Assembly (NCBI RefSeq): GCF_033958435.1
Contig: NC_134140.1
Location: 60,047,001 to 60,111,000 of the forward strand
Source of the DNA: Carettochelys insculpta
Taxonomy: Eukaryota; Chordata; Testudines; Carettochelyidae
Length of the DNA stretch: 64,000 bases
Direction: 5' to 3'
This document shows positions 50,520 to 63,250 of the stretch, piece by piece. A program made the position numbers and the translations under genes. The notes beneath the pieces were generated by a model. That model made no database searches, had not been told where the DNA came from, and worked only from the letters and a program-made list of their open reading frames with translations. Position 1 is the first letter of the stretch, and every line of letters begins with the position of its first letter.

Positions 50520-51540
50520 ACATGTTGACAGGGTCAGACAAATACCCAGAAACCAGCTACTTCTAGATAGGCCCAAGAAGGTTAATAACAGAATATCACT
50601 TGTCATCACCTATAGCCCTCAACTCAAAACCTTCCGGCACATTATTGACCATCTACAACCTATATTGGCACATAATGCTATGCTCTCACAGGCCATGGGT
50701 GAGAAATCTGCCCTTTCCTACAGACTATGACACAACTTCAGGAAAATTCTCACTAGCAACCACACACCATACCAAAGAAATAGTAATCCTGGAATTTTTC
50801 CCTGCAACAAATCCCGCTGCCAACTCTGTCCACGTATTTACTCTAGAGACACCATCAGTGGACCTACCCACGTCAATTACACAATCAGGTGTTCATATTC
50901 CTATACCTCCACCAATGTGATATATGCCATCATGTGCAAACAATGCCCCTCTGCTATGTATTTTGGACAAACTGGACAATCACGTTGCCAAAGAATGACT
51001 GGACACAAATCAGACATTAGGAATCTGAATACACATAAACCTGTCATTGAGCATTTTAATGGAGCAAGCCAGAGCAATCAAGACTGGCAAACCTGCATCC
51101 TAAAACAAAGGGACTTTAACAACAGATTACAAAGAGAGACATCTGAATTGGAGTTCATTTTCAAGTTCAATACTTTACCCCAAGGTCTCAACAAAGATAT
51201 CAATTACCTTAAAACATTACAAGGACAGTTTCCCCATCTTTGATATTCATGATGATCTGATCTGATGATCTGAAGTAGCCCACTTAACTTAACAGACACT
51301 TACAGTAAGTAATTTTCTTCCCCCTACCACACTTTTCTCTCCTATGTAGCTGATTGGTCAGTTTTCATTTCATTTTTTTCCCTATCCTTCTGTTAAATTC
51401 TCTTCATGTCACTTCACATTTATCAGAATTTTCCAGATCTGAAGAAGTGGGTCTGTCCCACAAAAGCTCAGTCACCTAATTAAAATATTTTGTTAGTCTT
51501 TAAAGTGCTACAGGACTGCTTTTTTGTTTTGTAACAATAC
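50520..51540 (+). mobile_element. Penelope-like element, 3' part with GIY-YIG endonuclease
   Basis: Lies in the last WWC2 intron, antisense to the gene. Across two frames it encodes the end of the reverse-transcriptase polyprotein and a GIY-YIG endonuclease. A Cys-rich linker CNKSRCQLCP (about 50,804) is followed by VIYAIMCKQC and MYFGQTGQS (50,955-50,985), then GHKSDIRN. These correspond to the zinc-finger-like linker and the GIY..YIG core of Penelope elements, with Y-F-G in the place of the second triplet. The frame ends at 51,243 and the tail has the 'gaagaagtgggtctgtccca' and 'tttgttagtctttaaagtgc' words. A frameshift before 50,900 and the missing RT core make it dead. Confidence 0.8.
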
Positions 51541-51937
51541 CACCTATATACTCTGTGTGAAGGAGGTCACTGACAATCCCCATTAGCAATGGGCCCACTA
51601 CTTTTCTGCTGACCATTACCAGCCAGGGATGTGAATCCAAAAAGGCAGCAAAACATCTCTAATCACCCTCATTGAATTGGCCTGAACTTATTCCCATTCA
51701 CAGTAGTAGGTAGCCAAACTTTATCCAACACAATAAGATGACAGCTCTGAATTAACAAGCCATCACCCAAATTGATAGAAACTTCTTGGATGATATGGTG
51801 GAGGCAACGAATTTTTACTCTCTCTTTCCCATAATCATAGCCCTTCACTGTGTTATCTGTTGACCGAGGCAACCCACGAGGACAAAGCCAGAGAAGACAG
51901 TTGCGCAGGTTAACGCTCTATAGATCATGGATGATTA
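51541..51937. other. WWC2 intron sequence
   Basis: Nothing recognised between the Penelope element and the CR1 tail. Confidence 0.35.
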
Positions 51938-52186
51938 AACTGCAGCAAGGGAGGTTTAGGTTGGACATTAGGAAAAAGTTCTGAACTGTCCGGGTGGTCA
52001 AACAGTAGAATAAATTGCCAAGGGAGGCTGTGGAATCTCCATCGCTGGAGATGTTTAAGAACAGATTAGATAGATGTCTATCAGGGATGGTTTAGACAGT
52101 ACTTGGTGCAACCATTGGGGCAGTGGGCTGGACTCGATGGCCTCTCGAGGTACCTTCCAGTCCTAGTATTCCATGATTCTATGAAA
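51938..52186 (+). repeat. CR1 LINE 3' end
   Basis: The 5'-truncated tail has the classic words 'gcaagggaggtttaggttgg', 'ggaatctccatcgctggagat' and 'gactcgatggcctctcgagg'. It ends in ATTCCATGATTCTATGA, the CR1 terminal repeat. It lies in the WWC2 intron, antisense to the gene. Confidence 0.92.
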
Positions 52187-53425
52187 AGTTTACAATAGTC
52201 AGGAAACCCCTCAATAGTGATCTTTTAGCATACTATCCTCCCAAAGAGCCTCCTAGAGGTGTTCTACTTTCATTAGCATGGGGGCAGGGAGAGGAAATCT
52301 CTAAACAGGTCTATCACATGACAGAGTAGGTGCACCCTAACCCTTGAACTGTAGGGGTCTATTTCTCCAGTACACTGAGCCTGGTTTCAACTGCCTACTG
52401 TTGAGCTCCAGTTGGAAGTTACATGGCCATAAGGAACTTCTGAGATAAAACTAAGACTCTGTCATCCCTAGAGGTGTTGAAGTCAGCATGTACGTTCAGC
52501 CTCGGGTCCTGCAACAACACTGTGATTAGGAACGTCCATAGCTCAAGACAAGACTTGGGAGAGTAATGGGTTGCATGACACCTAAACATTAGTTCCAAAT
52601 TAACTCCTTTCCAAGACTCTCACACAAGACAAAACGCAACATATTTTATCCAATTCTGGAATGAGTGACTGCTGTATTCTGAATTGGAGGCAAGCGGCCT
52701 GGTCATACCACCTCCTTGCTCATTCCCCCTAGGTTGGGTCTGTACTGGATAATTAGCTGCTGTACCAAAATAGATCCAGGTACATCATCTGTAAGTCACT
52801 ACAGATGACACTAGCGACTATCACTCTTGTACCTAAGAGCATAGGCCTAAAGCTAGAATCACAGCCTCTTCAGACTTCATTACAGAGAAAACCAACCAAA
52901 ATTGAAACTTAAAAGATTTCAATTCTGGTTTATGCTGAACAAAACCCGGGCACAATCTCGACCTGCCTTTGCTATCAAGAGGGACTGAAGGGCCAAACCT
53001 TCACCACCAGCCACCCCTTCAAGTGACATGAGCTACTGCCTCAAAGTGCCTGGTGCCAGTAACAAGGATTTCCTGCACGTTGCCTTATTGCTCACTATTA
53101 AGTATTCTAGACCGACTGACTTCAGGGGGATTGGCATAATTTTAATAAAAGAATGTCTACTACTTGAAATTATGCCTCTTCTCCCTTAACTCTGTTGTAA
53201 GTGTCTGAAATCACAAACTCGCTACACATCAGAGCCCAAGATTAAGACAAGATGTACGTTTCTGACTATTGCAATATTGGTATATTGGGTTACATTCATA
53301 TAAGTCATGTTACAACACTGCAGTAAATTGACCAGTCCCAAATAAAAGGATGTTCTTCAGATAAGCGTGTAGACTGGCTAAGTACAAATTCCGAAGAGCT
53401 GAAGACCAAGCAGCACATGCTGTAC
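52187..53425. other. WWC2 intron sequence
   Basis: About 1.2 kb with no recognised exon or transposon end. Some of it may be an old unclassified repeat. Confidence 0.35.
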
Positions 53426-53553
53426 CTGAATGACTGCACCTGCAGTGGCACTTTCTGGCTCTGTTCCCGTAACCGGCACACATCCTTGGATGCTCTCCTC
53501 ATCAATTTTTCAGCACTTAAACCCTGTTTCTTTTCCTCCTTTGATTGTTCAGC
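53426..53553 (-). CDS. WWC2: WWC2 penultimate coding exon
   Basis: 128 bp between a TTCTACAG acceptor (exon starts 53,553) and a CAG|GTACAG donor (ends 53,426). It reads AEQSKEEKKQGLSAEKLMRR, then ASKDVCRLREQSQKVPLQ and VQSF plus two bases of an Arg codon. The Lys/Arg/Gln-rich helix belongs to the C-terminal region of the KIBRA family, which in KIBRA contacts atypical PKC. Phase 0 in, phase 2 out, matching both neighbours. Confidence 0.95.
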
Positions 53554-56500
53554 CTGTAGAAGGGAAAAATTACAACATTCAGTAACTGACAATTTCAAAG
53601 AGGCTGTAAGAGGAAGAATAGGGAGAAATCAGACAAAATTTCTATATATGGAGTTAACAGAACATAGCACAAAGTCAATGACATCTCAAGTAGAAATGGT
53701 GTGCGCATTGCTACAGTGGGCAACTAGGTGCTAATTTAGAAACAGCACCTCCACTAGCCTGAGACCTACAGCAAGATCAGTTATTTCCTGGATTTATAGC
53801 AGACTATGGTCATACCAGTTTGAACAAAACCAGATGTTGCCTGGCCAAGCGTGCAGTTACAAGAGGGAAAGCGATGGCGCCTTCCTAATATTTAAAATAC
53901 TTCTGTCCATTTATACTTCTCTACAATGCTCACCTCATCAGTTTCTTATAAAAAGAGACTAGCTTTGTACTCTAGCCCCTATAACGTTAACCATTTTAGA
54001 TCTATTACTTATTAATGATCATTTGCTTGAGTGTTATGAAGGAAACCAGTTTTTATGGCAGGCATGGAGCTGGAGTTTCTATGCAGCTTTTGGAGCGAGA
54101 AGAGATCCCATCCCCTTCCCTAGGCTTCAGAGGTCAGGTTCTAACCTAAGCCATGGCTTCAACATGCTGTGCACACCTGTTTTTAGAGCACTAGTATGAA
54201 CCACAGCTGTTGCCCCACACCAGGAGGCTCACTCCTACTTGCTTCAAACTGCTCTGAAAGCAGACCTTAAATGCGCTGGCTTCAGAGAGTTGCACACTGT
54301 TGAAAATGCACATCACTCATTTACTCTCAGCAACATAGTCGACTAACATTTTTAACATGACCTTATTTCTTGCACTTCATTTTTTAAATAAAAGCAATTT
54401 TGCAATAATAAGAGAAAATGTCCATTTTTCAACATTAATACCTAACCACCATACATTTTAAAGAGGGGAGAAGGAAGAGCATGGCACAAAATATCCGTTT
54501 TTTCTGTACACAAGCGATTTTAGTAAACAATTTAACTAGCATACTTGCTTTGTGTCTCTGCTCCACTGATTGTGGAAGAGTTACCACCTGTAATAAACCT
54601 GTGATTAGCGTTTACTAGAATCACAGCTGAAGCTACACACCCAAACTATCAAGTCAGCTTTAAATAGAGGTTAATGCAGAAAATTCCCTCACCTCCCATT
54701 TGCTCTTAGACAGTAGTGTACACAGTATATATAAATTGCAACTTGTGGCCTGCGATGTAGAATAAAACTGGGAATATTAATCTATGTTTTATCATCAACC
54801 ATCTGTTAAAATCAAAAGCACTCCCAGCTAGCCTCAATTATGAGGCTATATAAGCATATACGATTTCAAGTTTTCCACTTCTATTTTCACCTCACATATC
54901 TGTGATATTTCAGGAAATTGCACCACATTTAAGAGTAAATAGCATAGCAGAAAAGGAGTGTGCTGCCTCTGATAAATGCAGAAACAAAATACCTACAGAG
55001 CGGAAAACGGCCTGTCACAAAAAAAAAAAAGAAAAAGAAAATCCTCAGTAGATGTGGAAAAAGCTCTCCCTGGTTCAGATTTGCATTTTCAGCACAGGAC
55101 AGAAAAGGTCACGGTAATGGTTTTATTCTGTGGTTCAAAGAAGATAAAATAGCCTCAATTCTCTCCTTTCCTGGTGAGACAGGTGTGGGCCTCAGGATTA
55201 TACTTGAGTGCTGCCGCAGAATGTTACAAAATCACTTCAATAAAGGATAGAGAGGGATTTACTGAAGTTCCAGTGAAACTAGGTAACCTTTTAGCATGGA
55301 TGTAGGGAGCGATACAGTACCTCATCATCATGCCACAGCTTACAGCTTGTAATTTTCTGGGGACAGCACTTGAAAGAGTGACTGAGAGGGCTTTTTGTTA
55401 TTCAAAACCTTGAATTAACTCACTTCAGAACTTAACAGCACCCACCCCTTTTGTGCTGGCACTACAGGGAGGGCAGCAGACTGGCTACTTGGACACACCT
55501 GAGATGGCCTGGTACACCCCCAGCCACCAATCCATTTATTGCAGCTTCCATTTCAACGCCTGAAAAAAATAGCAGCAAGTGTATGTTTTCATAGCACTTT
55601 CAATAACTGAGTACCAAGCATTAGGTACTGGAGACACCATGAGCCTGTACACTCGCATTTAACTGGGAAAGAGAGGAGTTTGCACCTTCCCCCAGTAAAA
55701 GCAGCAAGTGCTTCAGCTGATCTTGGGACATCCATGGAGGCAATAAATAGGCCCTGTGCCTCTATACTGTCTCCCAAGCCCCTCCCTGTTCTCCAATGTC
55801 TTCTGAGTCCATGGCAGCATGACTTCTGATCAGGATCCCACCAATCACCAGTGCTGCTGGAGACCCTTTTGGTGGCAAGAAGGCACATGAGGGAATGTTG
55901 CTGCCTACAATAGAACCAACCCACTCTTCTTGTCTCAGTTCCACCCAGGGCACACAACTCAGACTCTCGGGAGCTGGTGGAAGATGCCACAGAGGCTGTG
56001 TTCTGTTTTTTGCTGCTTCTTCCCCATCTCACTCCCCTGTGTTCTTGCACCTCTCAACACAGTGGCAACATGGTACCACCAGCCAGTCCACAGTAGCATT
56101 CCCAACATTGTTGAGGACTCTCTCAGTAATAAACCAACCAAACACAATCACCCAACCCAACCATGGGAGATCACCGGAAAAGCGTTCAGAGTAGACCACC
56201 TCAGAAGGCATAGAGAGGCTTATTTCTAGCCTTGAACAGAGGCATTAGAGGGAACTGTATTGTAGCATCACAACCTGAATGCAGATTGGGATGAATGCCC
56301 TTCTCCTTAATTCTCCAACAAGGCCTAAGCGAGTGAGAACTTCAGCAATTGGTCCCCCAACACCAGAAATATAAATACTGGACACATTGTGTACTTTCTT
56401 GAGGGACTGGATGGAGTCAGATAATAAATATAAAATAAGTATTAGGGACCCTTTAGAATACTAAATAACTAAAGCACAGTACTAAATAATGCAAAGACGT

Positions 56501-57750
56501 GTACATGGTAATGAAAAGAACTGTGGATTGGAGCAATCCCTTATTTTTAATAAGATAATAGCTCCCTATTTTTCTCAAGTATGGAGACAGAAATACTCAA
56601 CTGTCCAAGAAATTTACCTTTTTCCCCTTATCTGTTCAAACTTTTCTAGTTACACACTGACCAGAGGGAGCTCAAACATACCCAAAGAATCCAAGTGGAG
56701 TAAAATAAACTTTGCACTCCCAGCACATTTCTCCCAAGGATCTCAAAGAACATGTCCCAACACAGAACCTCCATGCTACTCTATGCTTAACATTGCACAG
56801 TCATTTTAGAAAACAAGAAACTGAGGAACAGAAAGGACATATGCCTTGCAGACAGAATCTGTGCTAGATCCAGTAATTTGGGCAGTGTGAGCTCCTACAA
56901 TGCTCTAACCAGTAGACTATATCACAGTTTCTTACGTATTTTTCAGTCTTTTCTAGAATGCAGCTAACATCTCAGTTGGTGAAACTCAGCTCTCCCTGGC
57001 CAAAGGCAGCAGAAGTGTGTTCTGAAGATCAAACTCAGGAGGAGATATGACGTCCAGAAGAGCTCACACACACACACACTCTGCATGTATTATTACAGCC
57101 TATAGTCTCAAAGCATGGCCTCTATCTCTCCATGTCATCTTTGCGGAGGTTTCAATGCAGCTACGTATGCTGGAGCCAGCTACTACTGACTAGTAATCAC
57201 TCCCAGAAAAAAAAAAAACATTGATTTCAGAAATAAGATTATTAAACCTTTCAATGGATTTCTATATTGTTTCAGAACAAAAATTCTGTCCCCAAATTAA
57301 GAAGTGTTTCACCTTCAAATTAAACAGCTGCTCAATTTTATCTGCAACTCTCAAATAACATTACTTTTGGTGTTTAGTGAATTCTAGGTTTAAATAAATT
57401 ACCGGATTCTGGATTAACTCTTTAGTACACTTTTTTCTTTAGATTTCCAATATTCTTTTATTCATGCTATATAATTCACCTGTAAAGCCAGTCTAACATG
57501 ATACCCCTATAAACATGGTCTAAAAACAACTGAATAACCAAACGTATCAAAGAATGTCTAAGTAAGGGATTTTAATATATTTTTGGTTAATACTACTATG
57601 GATCCATTCCATCTACAGACACATTAAAGGAAATTTTTCATTTGTGCTTCCTTCACAAAGACTGTAATGACTAAGTTTATTAAAACACAGTCCCCCTTAG
57701 AAATCAATATTTATCACAAAGTGATGGGGAATTCTGTTTACTATTTATAC
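53554..57750. other. WWC2 intron, about 4.2 kb
   Basis: No exon or complete transposon recognised. A short A-rich tract lies at 55,019-55,040 and a (CA)n run at 57,066-57,080. The open frame 55,589-56,050 (153 residues, minus strand) has no domain and no splice support. Confidence 0.45.
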
Positions 57751-57993
57751 CTGCTTTTCAGCTTGTTTCAAGAGCTTTTGGAATCTCTCGTCCTCCAACA
57801 CACATTGAGGAAGGTCAGTCTCTCCTCTGGCTTTCATCTCCTCAAGCTTCTCTTTAAGATAGCGCAGTGCCTGAAGTTCATCATTCAGACGATTCTGTCG
57901 TGTCCGAGATGCCTGCAGGTCCAGCTCCAAGTCAAGAGAAGTGCGTACAGGGTGCTCTTGGGTAGCTCTTCGCATGATTGACTGGCACGCAGG
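57751..57993 (-). CDS. WWC2: WWC2 coiled-coil exon
   Basis: 243 bp, 81 codons, in phase 0 at both ends: acceptor TTTAG before 57,993 and donor CAG|GTATAA after 57,751. It reads PACQSIMRRATQEHPVRTS, then LDLELDLQASRTRQNRLND, then ELQALRYLKEKLEEM and further to LLKQAEKQ. The heptad-like leucines predict a coiled coil, a known feature of the WWC C-terminal half. The sequence differs from mammalian WWC2 by scattered substitutions and shows no frame damage, so the gene is presumably active. Confidence 0.96.
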
Positions 57994-59638
57994 CTAAATT
58001 GTTCAGGAATGACAATGTAATAACAAGCAAGAGTTCATTTCATATACACATTGATTGTTTGGTAAGGAGTGTTCAAATTTATTTGTTCTGAGCACTAAAG
58101 TTGCCCTACTAGATCTAGTCAAAGTCCATAGGCTAGCCAGTGCCTAAAGCTTCCCCTTGTGCCAGAGAACTCCTATAGGTCGTGCATTATAGATGCCAAA
58201 TGGCTATGTTGGGACAGCCATACCAGCATAGCCCCCTCATGTGGATGAAGACTTCAGCTCCAGTTTTTTTCCACCCACCAGAAACCCACTTCCCTGAATG
58301 ACGTTAGCTGCGCTGGAAGAAGCCCTCTCCCAAGAACACAGCTATATTTACAAGGTTTTGTTGGCATAACTATGTGGTCAGGGTTTATTTTTTCACTCCT
58401 CTAACTGATGTAACTGTTCTGACATAGCTTAAGCATAGCCCAAAAGCCATAGAGAAAAACTGCTTTCTAACCCTCACAGCTACACCATTATGAAGTTGTA
58501 GGTTTAATAATGTTTAGCTTTCTTAGTTCTGCCTAGGTTATCATGGGCATAAAATTTTCCAGGACTTCAACGACCTCCTGTAAAAGGCCTCAGTCCAGCC
58601 AGGCATTTAAATACATGTCTAACTTTAAGACTGAGCAGCTCCATTGATTTCAGTTGGACTGTTAATTTTCTGAAGACCCTGCCAATTCAGGACCTCTGTG
58701 AAAACTACAGATTGATCACAGTCTGTGAACAAGTATTTCCTTTTCAGTGCTTCAAATTTACTTCCTTTCATTTACCTGAGTCTTCTCCATGATGGTCAGA
58801 GTAAAGCCCCCCTCCCACCACCTCCAAATTTGTAATCTCTTCTCCCACATCAACTTTGCCGTACTGCAAAATACAGTCAGGCTTCCTTAGACCCTTTCAA
58901 TCCTTGTTGGACCTCTGAAGCCTAGTAACCAAAAAAAGAGACATGACCCCTAGGAGAGAGGGTACGTGTCATGTCACATCGCAATATCCTCTTCTTCTTT
59001 CAACCCACTCATCAGTCAGAAAAGTCTTGGAGGAAATTCAGTGAAAAAGCAAAATTAAGTGTGGTTGAACCCTTGAAAGTATGGGATTTTTTTCAACTGC
59101 TCCACCAAAAATGTTTAGGATAAAGGTTGTCTGTGAGTTCTTTATACGTACAGTATATAAACATGCATAATAGAGTATTTTATATTTAAATAGTGTGTTG
59201 TATTATTGAGGGATCCCAATGACTTTTATATACTGTACAGCATCTCTCTGTAACAAGTAAGCCTAGATGCGAGGGTGGCAAATATCCTAAGAGCGAGGAA
59301 GGTGCAACTGTGCCCAAGGGCACCAGTGCAAACCTCTACTCTCACAAGAAGTGCCACGGCCTCATTACTATCCATCCACAGGAGAGAGAATTTTGTTGCT
59401 AAAAGCCTCATTCCAAGGACCCAGACATAATTAAGGGAACTCTGGTTAGCTACTTTGGGAAAAGACAAGGGACCAAATCACAGTTACATTAAGATTTGGA
59501 TCTGGGGTCCCAGGGAGTCTGGGTGTTGTTGAACTCAGGCTACAGACTCCAGAGGTCTCAAAACAAGCTGACAGTTTAAAATGAAATAAAAGAAAGCAGC
59601 AAATACTTGACTCACTCCTCGGGTGAGACTGGACATAC
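57994..59638. other. WWC2 intron, about 1.6 kb
   Basis: AT-rich. No exon or transposon end recognised. Confidence 0.45.
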
Positions 59639-59731
59639 CCTTTTAACTCTCAAGCTCCGTCGTTCTGTGGCATTTCTTACAAAGAGAGACTTTTTGGCCA
59701 GTGTTGAGCTGTCACTGTCACTTCGATTCAG
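59639..59731 (-). CDS. WWC2: WWC2 Ser-rich exon, most 5' exon visible
   Basis: 93 bp, 31 codons, phase 0: acceptor TTTTGACAG before 59,731, donor AGG|GTATGT after 59,639. It reads [20 protein letters not shown], then [11 protein letters not shown], a segment highly conserved in WWC2 with several potential phosphorylation serines. The WW domains, the C2 domain and the 5' part of the gene must lie beyond 64,000; no further exon is seen up to there. Confidence 0.95.
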
Positions 59732-59862
59732 CTGTCAAAACATGGACATAAAGAAAATGATGCAAAACCGCTATGTATTTCAAACACCAGACTTGTTTTG
59801 CTTGTATGTTAGAAGCATTTAGAAAAATTAGGATGGTGATGTGCATATGGGTCATTCTAGGG

Positions 59863-60887
59863 CAGTGGTTCCCAAACTTTTTGGCATCACGTCCTCCTTT
59901 TGATTTTTTGAGAAACCCTCAAACCCCCCCACCTTTTCTTTACCATCAGCCAACCCCCTTTTAACAAAACATTCAATTCGTAATGTAAAATAAACACAAT
60001 AACTTGATATAAAAATGTTATTTAAAATTTAAAACAAGCACAAGTAGATTTTCTTGGCCCCTTGTTGGCCACCAGAGCTGACCATGACAGCTACCTGCCT
60101 GCCTGAGACCTGCGCTGCCAGAGCTGACTGCCCTGCGCCGCTGAGGCCAGCCAGCCACTCGCCCGCCCGCCAGCTGACTGCCTGAGCCCTGCCCTGCTCG
60201 GACCAGCCACCTGCCCACCAGCTACCTGCCCCAGCCGCAGGCCAGCTGCCGAGATGCCTACCCAAACCCCACGCTCCCAGGGCCAGCTGCCCGAGCCCCA
60301 CGTTGCTGGGGCCAGCCACCTGCCTGCCAGCCCAAGCCGCCAGAGCCCTGTGCTGCTGGGAAAAGCCACCCCACCTGCCAGCCTGAGCTGCCCAAGCCCC
60401 AAGCTGCCAGGGCCAGCTGCCAGCTCAAGCTGCCTGAACCTTGCGATGCCAGGGCTAGCTGCCCAAGTGCCATGAGTCCCACAAGCCTGCCGGTTGCCTG
60501 AACCCTGTGAGCTGCCTGCCCGAGCCCCTCCCATCCCACAAAGCCAGGCACCACCAGCCCCCGGTGCTTACTCCATCCCCATCACCCGAGCCAAGACCCC
60601 CCCAGCCTCCCATCTAACCCCATTCTCTTCCTCCACCACCCAGCCCACACTCACTCTCATTTGCAGAAGGCAGCCAGCTCCACGTGGACCTATGCTGGCT
60701 GCCTGCTTTTTATAGCGGCTGCGCTGGGTCACCTACATAAAAATGGCAGGGGCTGAGAGCTGGAAGCAAAGGCTGGCTCTTTCTTCAGGTTGGAGGAATG
60801 ATAGGGGACTGCTGGGTCACCTCCTGCCCCCCCTGGAATTTCTGCAACCCCCCCCGGGGGGCATGCCCCCCAGTTTGGGAAACCATG
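59863..60887 (+). mobile_element. 1,025-bp hAT element with perfect 8-bp duplication
   Basis: TTCTAGGG flanks it at 59,855-59,862 and 60,888-60,895. The ends CAGTGGTTCCCAAACTTTTT and, on the other strand from the right, CATGGTTTCCCAAACTGGGG are hAT termini. The interior has no transposase. About 60,060-60,560 is a C-rich, diverged minisatellite built on 'cca(g)ctgcctgcc' words; it makes long artificial frames on both strands. The element sits in a WWC2 intron. Confidence 0.93.
60060..60560. repeat. GC-rich diverged minisatellite inside the hAT element
   Basis: Degenerate units of roughly 12-45 bases rich in 'ctgcc', 'cagctgcc' and 'gagcccc'. The strand asymmetry (C-rich on plus) and lack of stops explain the open frames of up to 147 residues. 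Confidence 0.75.
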
Positions 60888-60895
60888 TTCTAGGG

Positions 60896-61720
60896 AGTCA
60901 ATACAACCTCTCAGCCAAATAACATAAATGTCCAGGGTTAGCATCTTAAAGCACGCAACCCATGTAGCGCATGAAAGCAATCTGAAGCCACATATGGAAA
61001 CCTAGGCCAGCCAATGTTGAAGGATAACATTATGTAATCTGACAGAACTTTTGTTCTCCAACTTACTTTGCCGATGCAGACAATATCAATGGCGCTACAC
61101 CACAAACATGAAACACCCTCCCTCCTCACAGACACACACATCAATACATTTCAGCAGTTTTTAGCTTGGGAACAAAACAATTATTCAGACAGAAGGTTGG
61201 CAACCTAACCTCTTGGCTGAGACCGTCATTTCTCAAACTTTAGAAAATCATGCCCCCTACCAGGAGAAGAGAATCCTTTGTTACCTCATGTTCTGCCAGA
61301 GGCCCAGGCACTTTAATTCATTAATCTCATAGAGATTATATAACAGTTAGGGCATAATGATGAGACACAGGTGAGGGAAGATTACTCATGGACTAAAAAT
61401 TACTAATTAAAATAATTCAAAAAAATTCAGTCATTTGTGGTTTACTATATTTTACTGAAGATGCATCGTGGAGTGTTTATAAAGTTTAATTAGCTTAGCA
61501 AAGTGCATACTGCCAAAGCGTTGGCTGATTTACAGTCCTCTTGCTTCCAAGGCTGTGAATACTATTCATATGTCTGGGGTAGACCCTTATCAACAGAGCT
61601 GCAAAGGGAAAAGCAAGTTATTCTACATTTTCACCTAGCCACAAAGCAACATGCTCACTCTTATCCGGATTGAATGTATGCGCAGATCCTCCAGCAGAAA
61701 CATTATTACTTCTCAGAAAT
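60896..61720. other. WWC2 intron sequence
   Basis: No exon or repeat end recognised. Confidence 0.4.
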
Positions 61721-61754
61721 CAATACCGGAGACCAAACAACAATGGCTCTCTGT

Positions 61755-62046
61755 CTACACTGCCTACCTTACAGCTGCACAGCTGGGCCACTGCAGCTCT
61801 GCTGCAGTGAGGTCTCCCACATAGCTGCTCTATGCTGGCAGGAGAGTTTCTCCTGCTGGGGAGATAAAACCACAACCACCAAACAGTGGTAGCTTTGTTG
61901 CGAGGACAGCGTCCTCTGCCAACAAAGTGCTGTCCACACTGGTGCTTTTCATCAGTAAAAGTTTTGTTCATCAGAAGTGTGGTTTTTTTAAAACATCCCT
62001 GACTCAAAAGAGTTCTACTGATGAAAGCGCAGTCCAGACACAGCCT
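61755..62046 (+). repeat. MITE-like element, family uncertain
   Basis: Begins near 'tgtctacactgcctacctta' and ends near 'gcagtccagacacagcctta'. These look like the two outer ends of a 'gtctacac' MITE (inverted 'ggctgtgtctggac' at the right). The interior has no mirrored arms. Confidence is modest. Confidence 0.45.
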
Positions 62047-62644
62047 TAGTTATATATAAATGCTGTGCATGACATATACATTATTCTCAAACTGAGTATA
62101 TCTATTAAGTATATCGATCCCTACAGTAACAGAATTTTTAGAAAGCTGGTTTAAAGTTTCATACAGTTATCTAAAATATTAATACGCTTCTGAAGAGCTG
62201 AAAAAATTAGCAAGGACTACGGGAATTCTGCTGGTGAAATTTCAATGACTGACAAAGTCAGAGACCTATAGCATGCCAATGCAGTACTTGTGTGAATAAG
62301 AACTGCCTTGTGATATGTGTGTAAGTCTCTAGGGTATCTAGATCAAACATTAGCATCTAATGTTTAACACTTTTAAAAGGAACAAATGGGATTTGGACTC
62401 CACCTATCCTTTGTGTCTTTGGAAATCTCCCCCTTCAAAAACTCTGTTGCCTATGTACTTCATATGAGTCACTTTAAAGAAAAAGGGAAAAAAAAAAAGG
62501 CCAGAGAAGGTGTTCTTTACTCAAAGGGAGTGGGCATTAGCAGGTAGCTAGCTGGAGTGAATTCTCTATAACTTGACACCTTTTAAAACTATGATTTGAG
62601 GACTTCAGTCATTCAGCCCAGTGTTAGAGGTCTTTTACGAGTGA
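62047..62644. other. WWC2 intron sequence
   Basis: AT-rich, nothing recognised. Confidence 0.4.
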
Positions 62645-62720
62645 AGTTCTGTGACCTGCAATGTGTGGTATATCAGACCAGATGATGACAATGGGCCTTT
62701 CTGGCCTTAAAAGTCCACGA
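62645..62720 (+). repeat. LINE 3' tail fragment (CR1/L2-like)
   Basis: 'ctgtgacctgcaatgtgtgg', then 'cagaccagatgatgacaatggg' and 'tctggccttaaaagtc' follow the common amniote CR1/L2-type 3' tail. Confidence 0.6.
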
Positions 62721-62794
62721 GTGCATTTTCAGCAGATATTTTCTGCCCAGGACACACTGCACAAAGGTGCGTGCTGCAATCACTCGCAGCCAAA

Positions 62795-62885
62795 TGGGAC
62801 CCAGGAGATCTGGGCTCTTTCACCAGTTCCACTATTGGCTTCCTATATGACTTTCTGGCAAGTTACAAAGTCTGTGTTCTCGCCC
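62795..62885 (+). repeat. MIR/CORE-SINE-like relic
   Basis: 'gacccaggagatctgggctc', then 'ccagttccactattggctt' and 'atgactttctggcaagttac' match the MIR core order. Similar to 12,385-12,525. Confidence 0.5.
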
Positions 62886-63250
62886 TGCCACAGCACAATA
62901 TGAGCTACTGCAGGAAACCTTGGTTTCACACACTGGTTACACTAATACTAGCAAATTTCACCGTCATAATTCACCACTAGTTCAGCTCCACTGTTGGCAG
63001 GATGGGTGGAAGTTAAAGTGTTTATACTGCCATGCCCAAGTTGACATAACAGTAGGCCCCATCAGGGCCCTCTCTGCATCACACCATTCACCACTACTTC
63101 CTCTGGAGGAGCCACACATGTAAGAGCAGCATTAGGGCTAGTTCAGTAGAGTAAAGAAGGTCTCAGCACACAGGATTTAAACAACAGACTGGGGCCCATG
63201 GATCCAGCCAAAAAGTTATTCAAGCTTTGGAAAGCCCGTAGAGCAGAGGA

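Noticed and set aside
50917..51243. Stand-alone GIY-YIG endonuclease gene
   Set aside because: Context (Cys-rich linker upstream, Penelope tail downstream, second copy at 28 kb) shows that it belongs to a Penelope-like retroelement.
55589..56050. 153-residue minus-strand open frame as a possible extra WWC2 exon
   Set aside because: The exons at 57,751 and 53,426 join in phase without it, and its sequence does not resemble the WWC family.
60018..60554. Several overlapping long frames on both strands
   Set aside because: They come from the C-rich minisatellite in a hAT element and consist of repeated Gly/Ala/Trp or Pro-rich text.
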